Shown: positions 43,661 to 52,792, counted from the stretch's first letter. The stretch is DNA of 62,677 nt from an uncultured Lachnospiraceae bacterium (GCA_947593735.1 CANQDT010000012.1:1-62677); one strand, 5' to 3'. Notes: generated by a model not told the origin, from the letters alone. Translations and numbers: made by a program.

Positions 43661-46600
43661 TTATTCTTTTGTTTTGGCGGTATCTTCTTCCCGCACCAGC
43701 CTGCCGTCTTTGTATTCCTCAAATGACAGACGGATCTCTTCCCCGTCGATGCCGGAAACGCTGATCTTCTGCTGCCTGCCGTCTTTGAGCGTCACGAGGA
43801 CGGTATCTGGATCCTCGCTGACGGCGGAGACGACCATCGGTTCCGCCTCATACGGCTCGATCACCGTAACATATCTTCCGCACGGTCCGTAACTCCGGAC
43901 GGCGTACATCTTTCTTCTCTGTTCCTCCGCTCCCGGGAAATTATCGACGCCGATGCATCCGACAAACCGGACGGCGTCCAGTCCCGTCAGATCAACGGTG
44001 ATCACCGCCTCCTGCTGCTGGTCTTCCGGATGGGTCGGGATCGCGTCCGGGTACGTATTTCCGACCAGGGCGACACGACCGCCCTGATAATCCCTGCCGA
44101 TTCCGTATCCCCTATCCACATTCTGATAAACCGGATCGAGTTCCGAGACAGGCTTTCTCGTCCCGTCCGCAAATTCTACATACGCGTCGCCCCAGAACAG
44201 GCATTTCGGGCTTGTGACCGGATCCTTCTGTTCATTGTAAAACTGCCGGTTCCGGGCGTGAAGCGAAAGCGTCTTCGCCCCGGTAAGGTCGAGATCGCAT
44301 TTGCCGAGACCGAGCAGCCAGGCGCCAAATTCCCCATCCGCCTTTGTCTCGCCGTCGACATCGACATGCCAGGACAGCGGGATCGTATAGGAATGATATC
44401 CGATCGTATCCCCGATAGATTCCGCGACCATGCCGACAACCTGTGTGGACGTCTTCGGCCACGCCGTATGGACGTCCATTTTCAGAGGACCGTCCTCATT
44501 GTAGTTGCTCCTGGTCCCTCTCAGATCCTCCCCTTCGCCGAATATGGTTTCAAAATGCGCGACGGTTCCGCCCGTCGCCTCATACCACTGGCAGTCGGTA
44601 ACAAACTGTTCGTCGGAGATCGGGTTTTCACTCAGCTGTCCGGTATGTTCCGTCGCTTTTACTTCTCCCTCAAGCCCCAGAAATCCCTTGATCTGGAAGC
44701 GGCTGTCAAACCGATGTTCCGTACCGTCTCCCCGGATAAAATCAAACAGCACGATATAGTCGTCCGTCACGCCCATAAGCCGCACCTGCCGGATCGGCTC
44801 CGTAAATTCCGTCAGCTCGCCGTACCGCGGGCCGTCCGTTACTTCCGGAAGGGAACTCGCGTTCAGTTCCATCCGCTGTTCGAGCGTTTCCCAGGCATTG
44901 TAGACCATCCCTCCGTAGGGCGGATAGGACCATGGCGTTTCAACCCGCAGCGCGACTGCCTGGATGCCGTTTCCGCTGTAAAACAGTTTTCTCTCCGATT
45001 CATGCGGCTGCTGCATTTTCCCGTCGACTGTGACCATATTTTTCGTCGTCGAATTTTGGACGTAAAATTTATACATGAAATGCGGGTAGCCCCACCAGCA
45101 CATCTCCGGATTGTAAAAGCTTCTTCCATATCGCATGACCGAAAGCAGGCCGGTGATATCGAAATGACCGTGGGCGCCGCCGTGCGATCCGTACCGGAGA
45201 ACCGCCTGGATCTGCTCGCGCTGTTTCCTGCCCGGCGTCTGGCTCCTCAGCATCGCGATCCCGATGTTGTCGGAATAAGCGTTCTGCTTTTCGTACCGGG
45301 ACGATACCCACGGCAGTTCCGGATGGCCGAATACCGGGTCATGGATCTCATGATGCTTGATGATCCGGATATATTCCGGATCCCGGTAATAAGTATAGGC
45401 AAGATTGTATGTTGATCCGAAATGGACCCCCGCGATCTTTTTCTCGTCGGAATCGCTGACGCCGAACATCACGCAGCGGTAATCGAGAAACGGAAGCGGC
45501 GCGTCAAACAGATCTTTGATACAGATATAATTTTTCCGGTTCCCGCCCCATTTCTTATTGCACATGCCGAATTGGAACGGCTGGTCCTCCACCCGGTAGC
45601 TGCTCCTGACTTCGTCGCAGTAGGGAATCGGGAATTTCGCGTGGATAAGGTCATATCCGAAGTTTTGCATCGCGTGCGCGACATGCAGGAACATCGATGA
45701 AACCCAGATGTTGTAACCGATCGAACACTCATGCCACCATCCGTCGTTGAACGTCCCTTTCGTAAGCTCGTCGATCACGCCGCCGTTTTCAAATACAAAG
45801 CGGTGGATCCAGTGCATATCCTGCATTGTCATCGCGCAATACAGCGCGCCCGTGATCTCGGACAGAAGCCAGTTGGAAATGCTCCCATCCCTTAAATGGG
45901 CGTCCAGGATCTCTATATAGAGCCGCATCATATGCTCGATCTGCCGGTGCTCCCCGTCCGTCAGCACGCCCGCCTCATAAATAATATCGTACGGAACCGC
46001 AAGATGCTGGAAGAAATGTCCCTCCTGCACATAGCTCTGGCTGCAGCCCCGCAGCCGTTTCGGGTATCCGTCTTCGGGGTCGGACAGCGTGACAAGGAAT
46101 TTCGCGATCTTGCGCGCGTATGCTTTGTTCCCGGTGATCGCGTACGCGTACGCCGCCGACATGATATAATGTTCCTGATATGTATCGTAACAATACGGTT
46201 TCCCCTTTACCGGCGGAAGGATCTCCCAGCTGTCCGCGTCCCGGATCAGCTGTTCATAAGTATCTTTATATTTGCTGTAGAGGTCGGTTTTTTCCGCGAC
46301 TTCCTCCCAGCCCTTTTTGTCATGCATGATATAGGGATGCGGCAGATAGCACATGGTTTTCAGCGTAAGACGTTCCGCCGCGTCGCCGTCTCCGTTCGGA
46401 ACAAACCGCAGGAGCGTATCTTCGTGGCCTCCCGGGATCATGGAGCCGGAAACCGCGCAGCGGACCGTGATCTGCCTCGACTCGTCCGGCTGGAGCAGGA
46501 ACGCGTCCGTCTCCAATTCCGCGCGGATGGATTCCCATCCCCTGTATTCCTGTTCCGCCGCGACCATCTGCGGCGTTGTGGAACAGTTCGTCACAGTGAT

Positions 46601-47092
46601 CTCATAGGATACGGTTTCGCCGGTGCGCGCCGATTTTCCCTGGACCGGACATTCGATGTAAATGCGGCGTCCCCTCAGCAATCTCGCTCCGACAAGCCTT
46701 CCTTTTCCTTTCACCGTGATTTCGGTCAGGAACCGCCATATATTCGTCCGGCATGTCTCGATCTGAAACTCATCCAGCCCGATATGGATCCGGTGGCGGC
46801 CTCCGCCCGCCGCTTTCGCGGTCGCACAAAGTTCCCGCCCGCTCCCAAAAAAGCGCGCGCCCACGCAGAGATCAACTTCATCCTCCTCCGCTTCCACTTC
46901 CATCGTCAGACCGTACCAGTTCATCGCGTCGAGCGCCGCGTCACATTTCACATCAAAGCCGTACGGGTACATTCCTCTCGCGCCGTCCGGGACCGGATAG
47001 CGCATCGCGGCTCCATCCGTCAACAAATAGCCGTCTCCGTCCTTTTGCCCTGTTACCTTCCATTCCGTTAACAGGTCTACATTTCCTTTCAT
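43661..47092 (-). CDS. Heparinase II/III-like protein, very large, no signal peptide
   Basis: 1143 residues. The N-terminal 200 residues look like beta-sandwich domains, then an (alpha/alpha)-toroid lyase-like region (AYAITGNKAYARKIAKFLV, WLLSEITGALYCAM, GTFNDGWWHECSIGYNIW). A heparinase II/III-like C-terminal beta region begins near residue 620 with YGSHGGAHGHFDITGLLSVM. The His-rich GAHGHFD strand is the family hallmark. No signal peptide is visible, so it should be cytoplasmic, acting on imported oligosaccharide if it is a polysaccharide lyase. Substrate unknown. RBS GGGAGAAGAGTA. It follows scpB by 30 bp, an unusual place with no sugar-transport genes nearby. Confidence 0.8.
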   Translation of the reverse strand: MKGNVDLLTEWKVTGQKDGDGYLLTDGAAMRYPVPDGARGMYPYGFDVKCDAALDAMNWYGLTMEVEAEEDEVDLCVGARFFGSGRELCATAKAAGGGRHRIHIGLDEFQIETCRTNIWRFLTEITVKGKGRLVGARLLRGRRIYIECPVQGKSARTGETVSYEITVTNCSTTPQMVAAEQEYRGWESIRAELETDAFLLQPDESRQITVRCAVSGSMIPGGHEDTLLRFVPNGDGDAAERLTLKTMCYLPHPYIMHDKKGWEEVAEKTDLYSKYKDTYEQLIRDADSWEILPPVKGKPYCYDTYQEHYIMSAAYAYAITGNKAYARKIAKFLVTLSDPEDGYPKRLRGCSQSYVQEGHFFQHLAVPYDIIYEAGVLTDGEHRQIEHMMRLYIEILDAHLRDGSISNWLLSEITGALYCAMTMQDMHWIHRFVFENGGVIDELTKGTFNDGWWHECSIGYNIWVSSMFLHVAHAMQNFGYDLIHAKFPIPYCDEVRSSYRVEDQPFQFGMCNKKWGGNRKNYICIKDLFDAPLPFLDYRCVMFGVSDSDEKKIAGVHFGSTYNLAYTYYRDPEYIRIIKHHEIHDPVFGHPELPWVSSRYEKQNAYSDNIGIAMLRSQTPGRKQREQIQAVLRYGSHGGAHGHFDITGLLSVMRYGRSFYNPEMCWWGYPHFMYKFYVQNSTTKNMVTVDGKMQQPHESERKLFYSGNGIQAVALRVETPWSYPPYGGMVYNAWETLEQRMELNASSLPEVTDGPRYGELTEFTEPIRQVRLMGVTDDYIVLFDFIRGDGTEHRFDSRFQIKGFLGLEGEVKATEHTGQLSENPISDEQFVTDCQWYEATGGTVAHFETIFGEGEDLRGTRSNYNEDGPLKMDVHTAWPKTSTQVVGMVAESIGDTIGYHSYTIPLSWHVDVDGETKADGEFGAWLLGLGKCDLDLTGAKTLSLHARNRQFYNEQKDPVTSPKCLFWGDAYVEFADGTRKPVSELDPVYQNVDRGYGIGRDYQGGRVALVGNTYPDAIPTHPEDQQQEAVITVDLTGLDAVRFVGCIGVDNFPGAEEQRRKMYAVRSYGPCGRYVTVIEPYEAEPMVVSAVSEDPDTVLVTLKDGRQQKISVSGIDGEEIRLSFEEYKDGRLVREEDTAKTKE

Positions 47093-47122
47093 TACTCTTC
47101 TCCCTTTTTTTCTTTCAAAAAT

Positions 47123-47692
47123 CTATATGCCGAGCGTTACTTTCGCTTCCTCTTCCGCTTCCTGTTTCAGATCGGCGATCATCGCCGGATTCAGAACAGG
47201 AAGTTCTTCCAGCGACTGCACGCCGAAACACCGGAGAAATTCTTCCGTCGTTCCCAGTAGGATCGGCCGTCCCGGGGCGTCCATCCTTCCCACTTCCTGG
47301 ATCAGGTCATATTCGATCAGGCGGTTGACCGCATGATCACTCTTTACTCCGCGGATCGCCTCGATCTCCGCTCTCGTAACCGGTTGTTTATAGGCGATGA
47401 TCGAGAGCGTTTCAAGGACGACATCCGTCAGGATATGTTTTTTCGGCTGATTGACCACCCGGATCACCGAATCATAATATTCCGGCTTGGTGCAGAGCTG
47501 ATAAGAACCTTCAAACTCCATCAGGCGGATCCCCCGCTCTTTTTTTTCATAGCTCTCCTTAATCGCAGCCAGGATCTTTTTGCATGGTTCCCGATCCATT
47601 TCCATGGCTCTCGCGATATCCCCGAGCGGAACGGACGTCCCTGCCGAAAAAAGGATCGCCTCCACAATGCCTGCCATTTCCTCGATTGTCAT
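47123..47692 (-). CDS. scpB: Segregation and condensation protein B
   Basis: 189 residues of two winged-helix domains: EEMAGIVEAILFSAGTSVPL at the start, and ETLSIIAYKQPVTRAEIEAIRG then GRMDAPGRPILLGTTEEFLRCFG. It is the regulatory subunit binding ScpA in the SMC condensin complex. 11 bp after scpA. Confidence 0.96.
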   Translation of the reverse strand: MTIEEMAGIVEAILFSAGTSVPLGDIARAMEMDREPCKKILAAIKESYEKKERGIRLMEFEGSYQLCTKPEYYDSVIRVVNQPKKHILTDVVLETLSIIAYKQPVTRAEIEAIRGVKSDHAVNRLIEYDLIQEVGRMDAPGRPILLGTTEEFLRCFGVQSLEELPVLNPAMIADLKQEAEEEAKVTLGI

Positions 47693-47703
47693 TTGCTCTT
47701 TTT

Positions 47704-48459
47704 CTACTCAGCGGAATCAATGATGATATCCCCGAATATTTCCTCCTGTCTGATCATGATTTTTCCGGTTTTCATCAATTCCAGGACCGCCAGGAATGTG
47801 ACGACGATCTCCTGCCTGCCCGGCTGTGTCTCCAGAAGCGTCCGGAAGCTGATCTTCCTGAGTCCGCGGATCCTCCGGCGGATCAGCGTCATTTTATCTT
47901 CGACACTGACCGTTTCCTCCGTCTCCAGATCGCTGAACCGGCTGCGGACCGGATCTACCCGGTCTTCCCTTCGCCTCATCACGTCCTGAAAGATCACATT
48001 GAGCCGTTCCAGCGTGACGCCGCGGAACAGCGCCTCCACATCGACCGGCTGCCGGTACCGCGCGACTTCTTCCGGAATACTTGGCGCTTTATAGATCATG
48101 CGCGACGCCTCAACGCTCTGATCCCGCAGCTGCTCGGAAGCATACTGAAACATTTTATATTCCAGCAGCCTTCTGACAAGCTCATCCCGCGGATCCTCCT
48201 CCTGCCCATCCTCGTCGGTCTCCGGAGGGAGCAGCATCCGCGATTTGATCTGGATCAGCGTAGCCGCCATCACGAGAAAGTCGCTCGTGACGTCCGGATC
48301 CAGCCGTTCCATCGCTTTTACATATTCCATATACTGCTCCGTGATCTCCACGATCGGAATGTCGTATATGTCGATTTTATTTTTTTCGATCAAATGGAGC
48401 AATAAATCAAGAGGACCTTCAAACGCCTCCAGTTTAAAGTCTAAAATTTGTTCGCTCAT
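47704..48459 (-). CDS. scpA: Segregation and condensation protein A (kleisin)
   Basis: 251 residues: N-terminal FKLEAFEGPLDLLLHLIEKNKIDIYDIPIVEITEQY (given here as the family landmark in pieces: FEGPLDLLLHLIEKNK and IDIYDIPIVEITEQY), a Glu-rich middle and a C-terminal winged helix (VVTFLAVLELMKTGKIMI). It bridges SMC heads. The start overlaps the upstream phosphoesterase stop by 4 bp. Confidence 0.96.
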   Translation of the reverse strand: MSEQILDFKLEAFEGPLDLLLHLIEKNKIDIYDIPIVEITEQYMEYVKAMERLDPDVTSDFLVMAATLIQIKSRMLLPPETDEDGQEEDPRDELVRRLLEYKMFQYASEQLRDQSVEASRMIYKAPSIPEEVARYRQPVDVEALFRGVTLERLNVIFQDVMRRREDRVDPVRSRFSDLETEETVSVEDKMTLIRRRIRGLRKISFRTLLETQPGRQEIVVTFLAVLELMKTGKIMIRQEEIFGDIIIDSAE

Positions 48460-49259
48460 GATTCTCCCCGCAAAGATATCACCGATAATTCCGGCGGATT
48501 GTTGATTCTGAGATAACAGGAATGGGATCCGAGCCCACGGCTGACGATCAGATCAGTTCTGCCGAGATGATATCTGCCGGCGCAATACTTCGGAAAAAGC
48601 CGCACCTCCGGGGAGAGCACGCCCCCGATCCCCGGGATGCGGATCAGCCCTCCGTGCACATGGCCGGACAGGACAAGGTCGGCTCCCCAAGCCGCGTATT
48701 CCGGAGCATAGAGAGGATTATGCGCCAGCAGAACCGTATACCGGTCCGTCGGCGGATCCCCCAGAAGCTCCCTCAGGTATCCGTCCGGCATGGCTGTTTT
48801 GCGAAATCTCCGATAAAACCCGCGCTCAAGATCCAGCCCGTAAATCCGGATCCCATATGGATCCAGATCCTCATAAGCGTTATTCAATACGGTCACGCCG
48901 GCGTCTCTGAGCGCCCCGCCATACTCGTCATACAGGGAGCCGTATTGCTCCGGATAGACGGCAAGCCTCTTTTCATGATTCCCATTCGCGTAATAAACCG
49001 GATAGGCAAGGGCAAGCCTCCGCATAAGCGCAAGCGGAATCTCCACGGATGTCCCGGGCTTTCCGACGAGCATATCGCCGGCGCACAGGACCAGATCCGG
49101 TCTGCAGGCGTCGATATGATCCAGAAGGATTTTATTTTCTTCGCCATATACGCAATTATGCAGATCCGTCAGAAATGCGATCGTAACCGGCTTCCTGCCG
49201 TTTTGCTTACGGCTCCTGATATCATATTGTCCGTCTTCCAGCCGATCTCTCCCGCTCAT
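48456..49259 (-). CDS. Calcineurin-like metallophosphoesterase (YkuE-like)
   Basis: 267 residues. Metal-binding motifs in order: FLTDLHNCVYG, LCAGDMLVG, YYANGNHEKR, LLAHNPLYA and LSGHVHGG. No signal peptide or membrane helix. Substrate unknown. RBS GAGGACGACCGGG. First gene of the phosphoesterase-scpA-scpB-heparinase unit and divergent from the hydrogenase sensor operon. Confidence 0.9.
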   Translation of the reverse strand: MSGRDRLEDGQYDIRSRKQNGRKPVTIAFLTDLHNCVYGEENKILLDHIDACRPDLVLCAGDMLVGKPGTSVEIPLALMRRLALAYPVYYANGNHEKRLAVYPEQYGSLYDEYGGALRDAGVTVLNNAYEDLDPYGIRIYGLDLERGFYRRFRKTAMPDGYLRELLGDPPTDRYTVLLAHNPLYAPEYAAWGADLVLSGHVHGGLIRIPGIGGVLSPEVRLFPKYCAGRYHLGRTDLIVSRGLGSHSCYLRINNPPELSVISLRGES

Positions 49260-49365
49260 CCCGGTCGTCCTCGCTTTATGCCCATATTCTTTTGTACGAT
49301 ATCATATTTTTTTGGTGATTACAACTATTATTGTTATCAATTTAGTAGAAAAATCTGTTTGTATG

Positions 49366-49374
49366 TGCTATGAT
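49366..49374 (+). promoter_or_regulatory. Extended -10 promoter of the sensory hydrogenase operon
   Basis: TGC directly followed by TATGAT, 29 bp before the ATG; no good -35. Upstream at about 49331 lies TTGTTATCAA, which resembles one half of a Rex operator but has no convincing second half. The rest of the 143-bp divergent gap shows no other signal. Confidence 0.45.
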
Positions 49375-49402
49375 AAAAACAATATAAGAAGGAGGTCATA
49401 TC

Positions 49403-49756
49403 ATGACGGTTAGAGACATTTTAGAACTTTTGGATGGTGAAATTCTATTAGGAGAAGAAAACCTTGATACGGAGGTCCATACCGCCTGCGGTTCCGATAT
49501 GATGAGCGACGTGCTCGCATTCGTCAAAGACCAGTCGGTCCTTCTGACCGGTCTGTGCAATCCGCAGGTGATCCGGACCGCGGAGATGATGGACATCGTC
49601 TGCATCGTATTCGTGCGGGGAAAGAAGCCGGAAGCCGGCGCGATCTCGCTGGCGGAGGGTCGTGATCTCGCGATCTTGACGACCAATTACAGCCTGTTTG
49701 AAGCATGCGGGCGCTTATACGAAAAAGGACTGACAGGAGGAGCAAAAATTGAATGA
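49403..49756 (+). CDS. DRTGG-domain protein 1
   Basis: 117 residues, all one DRTGG-type domain (MTVRDILELLDGEILLGEENLDTEV ... GSDMMSDVLAFVKDQSVLLTGL, shown in parts). Such domains occur in HprK, CBS proteins and hydrogenase sensor operons and probably bind a small ligand. RBS AAGGAGGTCATATC. Followed, with 8-bp overlap, by the ATPase gene. A second DRTGG gene lies after the sensory hydrogenase. Confidence 0.82.
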   Translation: MTVRDILELLDGEILLGEENLDTEVHTACGSDMMSDVLAFVKDQSVLLTGLCNPQVIRTAEMMDIVCIVFVRGKKPEAGAISLAEGRDLAILTTNYSLFEACGRLYEKGLTGGAKIE

Positions 49757-50171
49757 TCGAATTGTCTTAACCTATCATGTTTCTCCTGAGGATTTCACGC
49801 GCGCGGGAGAAGCGAGCAGCGACGTAAAAAATAAGCTGAAGCAAATGGGGGTCAGCCCGTCTGCCGTCCGAAAAGTGGCAATCGCCATGTATGAGGGAGA
49901 GATCAACATGGTCATCCACGCGAACGGCGGCGACATCACCGTGGAGATCACCCCGGAGAAAATCGTGATGATTCTCAAAGACGTAGGACCCGGCATCGCG
50001 GATGTGGAAAAAGCCATGCAGGAAGGATATTCGACTGCGCCGGACCATGTCCGTTCCCTTGGATTTGGCGCGGGGATGGGACTGCCCAATATGAAAAATT
50101 ATACGGACGATATCCAGATCGATACCAAACTGGGGGTAGGCACCACAGTGACAATGACCATCAATCTATAA
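49749..50171 (+). CDS. Serine kinase/anti-sigma-type ATPase (HATPase_c)
   Basis: 140 residues with a TTG start (RBS AGGAGGAG). GHKL ATPase motifs: N box in AIAMYEGEINMVIHANGG, G1 in LKDVGPGIADVEKAM and G2 in GFGAGMGLPNMKNY. RsbW/SpoIIAB-like single domain without a receiver or membrane part. In this operon it probably passes the hydrogen/redox signal of the sensory hydrogenase to a partner by phosphorylation (inference). Confidence 0.85.
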   Translation: MNDRIVLTYHVSPEDFTRAGEASSDVKNKLKQMGVSPSAVRKVAIAMYEGEINMVIHANGGDITVEITPEKIVMILKDVGPGIADVEKAMQEGYSTAPDHVRSLGFGAGMGLPNMKNYTDDIQIDTKLGVGTTVTMTINL

Positions 50172-50187
50172 GTTTGGAGGGATACAT

Positions 50188-51477
50188 ATGGAGGCATATA
50201 CGCATTCTGTCTATCTTGATAACGACCTGTGCACCGGATGTACCAACTGCCTGAAGCAATGTCCGACCGGAGCGATCCGGGTCCGGGACGGAAAAGCGCA
50301 TATTAACGGAAAATTCTGCATCGACTGCGGGAAATGCATCAAGGTCTGTACGCATCATGCCAAGCTGAGCACCTTCGACAGCCTGAATATCATCAACGAC
50401 TACGAATATACGGTTGCCCTGCCGGCTCCCGCGCTGTTCGGGCAGTTTAATAATCTTGAGGACGTCAATATTGTATTGACCGCCCTGATACTCATGGGAT
50501 TTGACGCGGTCTACGAAGTCGGCAGCGCCGCGGAGCTCGTATCGGAACAGACGCGCAGCTATGTCAAGGCGCATCCGGAACAGTGGCCGCTGATCAGCAC
50601 GGCATGTCCAACCGTCGTCCGGCTGATCCGCGTGCTGTTCCCGAATCTGATCGAGCACCTTCTTCCGATCAAAGCGCCGATCGAGCTTGCCGCGGAGATC
50701 GCGCGGCGGAAAGCGGTCGAGAAGACCGGCCTTCCTCCGGAAAAGATCGGGATTATTTTTATCTCGCCCTGTCCGTCAAAGGTATCTTATGTCCGGAACC
50801 CGCTCGGTGTCGATCAGTCTGCCGTCGACGGCGTAGTCGCGATCCGCGACGTATACAAGCAGATCCTGCCCTATATGAAACAGGCGGAAAACGATCCGAT
50901 GGAATTGTCCGATACCGGCAAGATCGGAATCGGCTGGTCGATTTCCGGCGGCGAATCCGGAGGACTCCTGTCGGACAGCTATCTCGCGGCGGACGGCATC
51001 ACCAATGTGCAGAAAGTCCTGGAGGATCTGGAGGACCAAAAATTTGAAACGCTCGAATTTATCGAATTGAACGCCTGCACCGGCGGATGCGTGGGCGGCG
51101 TGCTCAATGTGGAAAATCCTTATGTCGCCAAGACAAAGATCAAGCGGCTGCGGAAATATATGACGGTGGCAGGCAACCATCTGGAAGATGTCCCGGTCGA
51201 AAACCTGTTCTGGACCCATGAAGTCGAATATGAACCGGTCTTCCGTCTCGGAACAAATATGCTCGAAAGCTTTGCCATGCTGAACACGGTGGAACGGCTG
51301 ACCGCGAAATTCCCGGGGCTCGACTGCGGCGCCTGCGGGTCCCCGTCATGCAAGGCTCTCGCGGAAGATATCGTACGCGGCGACGCGGAAGAAACCGATT
51401 GCATTTATATCATGAAACAGCAGCTAAATCAGATGTATCATGATATGGAAGCCAATATCAAATCAAAAAAATCCTGA
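50188..51477 (+). CDS. hydS: Sensory [FeFe] hydrogenase-like protein (HydS type)
   Basis: 429 residues. Two 4Fe-4S sites at residues 15-62 (CTGCTNCLKQCPTGA, CIDCGKCIKVC), a hydrogenase H-domain, and a C-terminal Fe-S domain (CGACGSPSCKALAEDI). H-cluster loops: L1 reads STACPTVV, L2 SPCPSKVSY, L3 NACTGGCVGG. The four cluster-ligand Cys are present, but the proton-relay Cys of catalytic enzymes is Ala, as in known HydS proteins, which are thought to sense hydrogen rather than turn it over quickly. No PAS domain. RBS GGAGGGATAC. Middle gene of the sensor operon. Confidence 0.88.
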   Translation: MEAYTHSVYLDNDLCTGCTNCLKQCPTGAIRVRDGKAHINGKFCIDCGKCIKVCTHHAKLSTFDSLNIINDYEYTVALPAPALFGQFNNLEDVNIVLTALILMGFDAVYEVGSAAELVSEQTRSYVKAHPEQWPLISTACPTVVRLIRVLFPNLIEHLLPIKAPIELAAEIARRKAVEKTGLPPEKIGIIFISPCPSKVSYVRNPLGVDQSAVDGVVAIRDVYKQILPYMKQAENDPMELSDTGKIGIGWSISGGESGGLLSDSYLAADGITNVQKVLEDLEDQKFETLEFIELNACTGGCVGGVLNVENPYVAKTKIKRLRKYMTVAGNHLEDVPVENLFWTHEVEYEPVFRLGTNMLESFAMLNTVERLTAKFPGLDCGACGSPSCKALAEDIVRGDAEETDCIYIMKQQLNQMYHDMEANIKSKKS

Positions 51478-51491
51478 CAGGAGGACGACAC

Positions 51492-51827
51492 ATGACTGTA
51501 CAACAACTGATCGATTCATCCGGCTTTTCCCCGGTCAACGCCGGCGGCGACGCGAGGGACAGAGCCATCAGCGGCGTCTATTGCTGCGACCTGCTCAGCA
51601 TCGCGATGGGGCACGCCCCTGCCGACTGCGCGTGGGTCACGGTAATGGCGAATATGAACACGCTCGCCGTCGCCGCCCTCGCCGACGTTGCCTGCGTTGT
51701 CCTTGCCGAAGGAGCGGCGCTGGACGACGCTTCCGCTGAAAAGGCAAAGCTGCAGGGAATTACCGTCCTGTCCACCGATCTGCCTGTATTTGACGCGGCG
51801 CTGCGCGTCCACACCATGCTGCGGTAA
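51492..51827 (+). CDS. DRTGG-domain protein 2
   Basis: 111 residues, diverged DRTGG-like domain (MTVQQLIDSSGFSPVNAGG, AWVTVMANMNTLAVAALADVA). Shares layout with the protein at 49403-49756 and probably forms a pair with it around the sensory hydrogenase. RBS AGGAGGACGACAC. GC-richer than the first copy. Confidence 0.75.
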   Translation: MTVQQLIDSSGFSPVNAGGDARDRAISGVYCCDLLSIAMGHAPADCAWVTVMANMNTLAVAALADVACVVLAEGAALDDASAEKAKLQGITVLSTDLPVFDAALRVHTMLR

Positions 51828-51857
51828 CCGCCTGCCGCGCTGCAAAGGGAGGCCATT

Positions 51858-52565
51858 ATGAATCTGACTTACGACTTACATCTTCATTCCTGCTTATCTC
51901 CCTGCGGGGATACCGATATGACCCCCGGCAACATTGCCGGCATGGCGGCGGTTCTCGGGCTGGACGTCATTGCCCTGACGGACCATAATACGTGCAGAAA
52001 CTGCGGTCCCGCCATGCGTCACGCGGAAGAATATGGGATCCTCTGTATTCCGGGAATGGAATTGACGACTGCGGAAGAAATCCACGCCGTATGCCTGTTC
52101 CCTGATCTGGATACCGCGCTGGAGTTTGACGCGTACGTCTATCAGCATCTTCTGGCAGTCCCGAACCGGGAAGACATTTTCGGCGAACAGCTTATCATGG
52201 ATGAGCAGGACCAGGTCATCGGAAAAGAGCCGAATCTTCTGATCAACGCAACCGACATCTCTTTTGAAGGATTGTGGGAGCTGGTGGATTCCTACGGCGG
52301 CGTCATGTTTCCCGCCCATATTGATAAAAGCGCCAACAGCCTGATCGCGACGCTCGGCGTAATTTCCGATACGAACCGGTTTGAAACAGCGGAAATCAAA
52401 GATATGGCGAACTACCACGCCATCAAAAAGGCGAACCCCTATCTCAACAAATGCACGATCGTCAGCAATTCCGACGCTCATTATCTGGAACAGATCAACG
52501 AGCCGAATCTGACCATCTCGTGCCGGGAGCGTTCCATCGTCGGCGTTCTCGACGCGCTGCGATAA
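51858..52565 (+). CDS. PHP-domain phosphoesterase
   Basis: 235 residues with PHP metal motifs: DLHLHSCLSPCGDTDMTP, IALTDHNTCRN, GMELTTAEEI, FPAHIDKSAN and SNSDAHYLEQI. Single-domain hydrolase of phosphoester bonds, substrate unknown; regularly found beside HydS/HATPase genes. Last gene before the terminator. Confidence 0.88.
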   Translation: MNLTYDLHLHSCLSPCGDTDMTPGNIAGMAAVLGLDVIALTDHNTCRNCGPAMRHAEEYGILCIPGMELTTAEEIHAVCLFPDLDTALEFDAYVYQHLLAVPNREDIFGEQLIMDEQDQVIGKEPNLLINATDISFEGLWELVDSYGGVMFPAHIDKSANSLIATLGVISDTNRFETAEIKDMANYHAIKKANPYLNKCTIVSNSDAHYLEQINEPNLTISCRERSIVGVLDALR

Positions 52566-52568
52566 GAG

Positions 52569-52623
52569 TAAAAAGAACCCGCGCGGTTCCGGGATTTATC
52601 CGGTACCGCGCGGGTTCTTTTTT
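52569..52623. terminator. Terminator of the sensor operon
   Basis: Arms AAAAAGAACCCGCGCGGT and ACCGCGCGGGTTCTTTTTT with inner CCGG/CCGG, T run on both strands. Starts 4 bp after the PHP stop. Confidence 0.92.
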
Positions 52624-52657
52624 GTGTCACAGGAAATTTCGTCCTGTGACACAAAAA
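52619..52657. repeat. Perfect 16-bp hairpin overlapping the terminator T run
   Basis: TTTTTGTGTCACAGGA pairs with TCCTGTGACACAAAAA, 7-nt loop. Its 5' arm uses the T tract of the preceding terminator, so the two folds compete. The T/A ends are inside the stem, so it is not itself a standard terminator. Confidence 0.8.
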
Positions 52658-52719
52658 GCCTCCGGCTGGATGCGCAACTCGCAGAGAGGAAACTGCTGCT
52701 TCACAGCCTGCTCGCGCGC

Positions 52720-52783
52720 AAAAAATGCCTTCTGCCCCTCATGAATGAGGGGCAGGGGAACTGATATGCCGAAGGCATTTTTT
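52720..52783 (-). terminator. Terminator of hydA
   Basis: On the minus strand, AAAAAATGCCTTC pairs with GAAGGCATTTTTT, enclosing an inner hairpin of TGCCCCTCAT and ATGAGGGGCA. It starts 9 bp after the hydA stop. Confidence 0.9.
52752..52782. repeat. Interspersed intergenic repeat, copy B
   Basis: Minus-strand copy of the 31-bp element at 32751-32781 (28 of 31 identical), here forming the first arm and loop of the hydA terminator. Confidence 0.6.
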
Positions 52784-52792
52784 ATTTTTGTA

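Noticed and set aside
49331-49350. Rex operator upstream of the sensor operon
   Set aside because: Only the half TTGTTA is good; the second half does not match TTAACAA.
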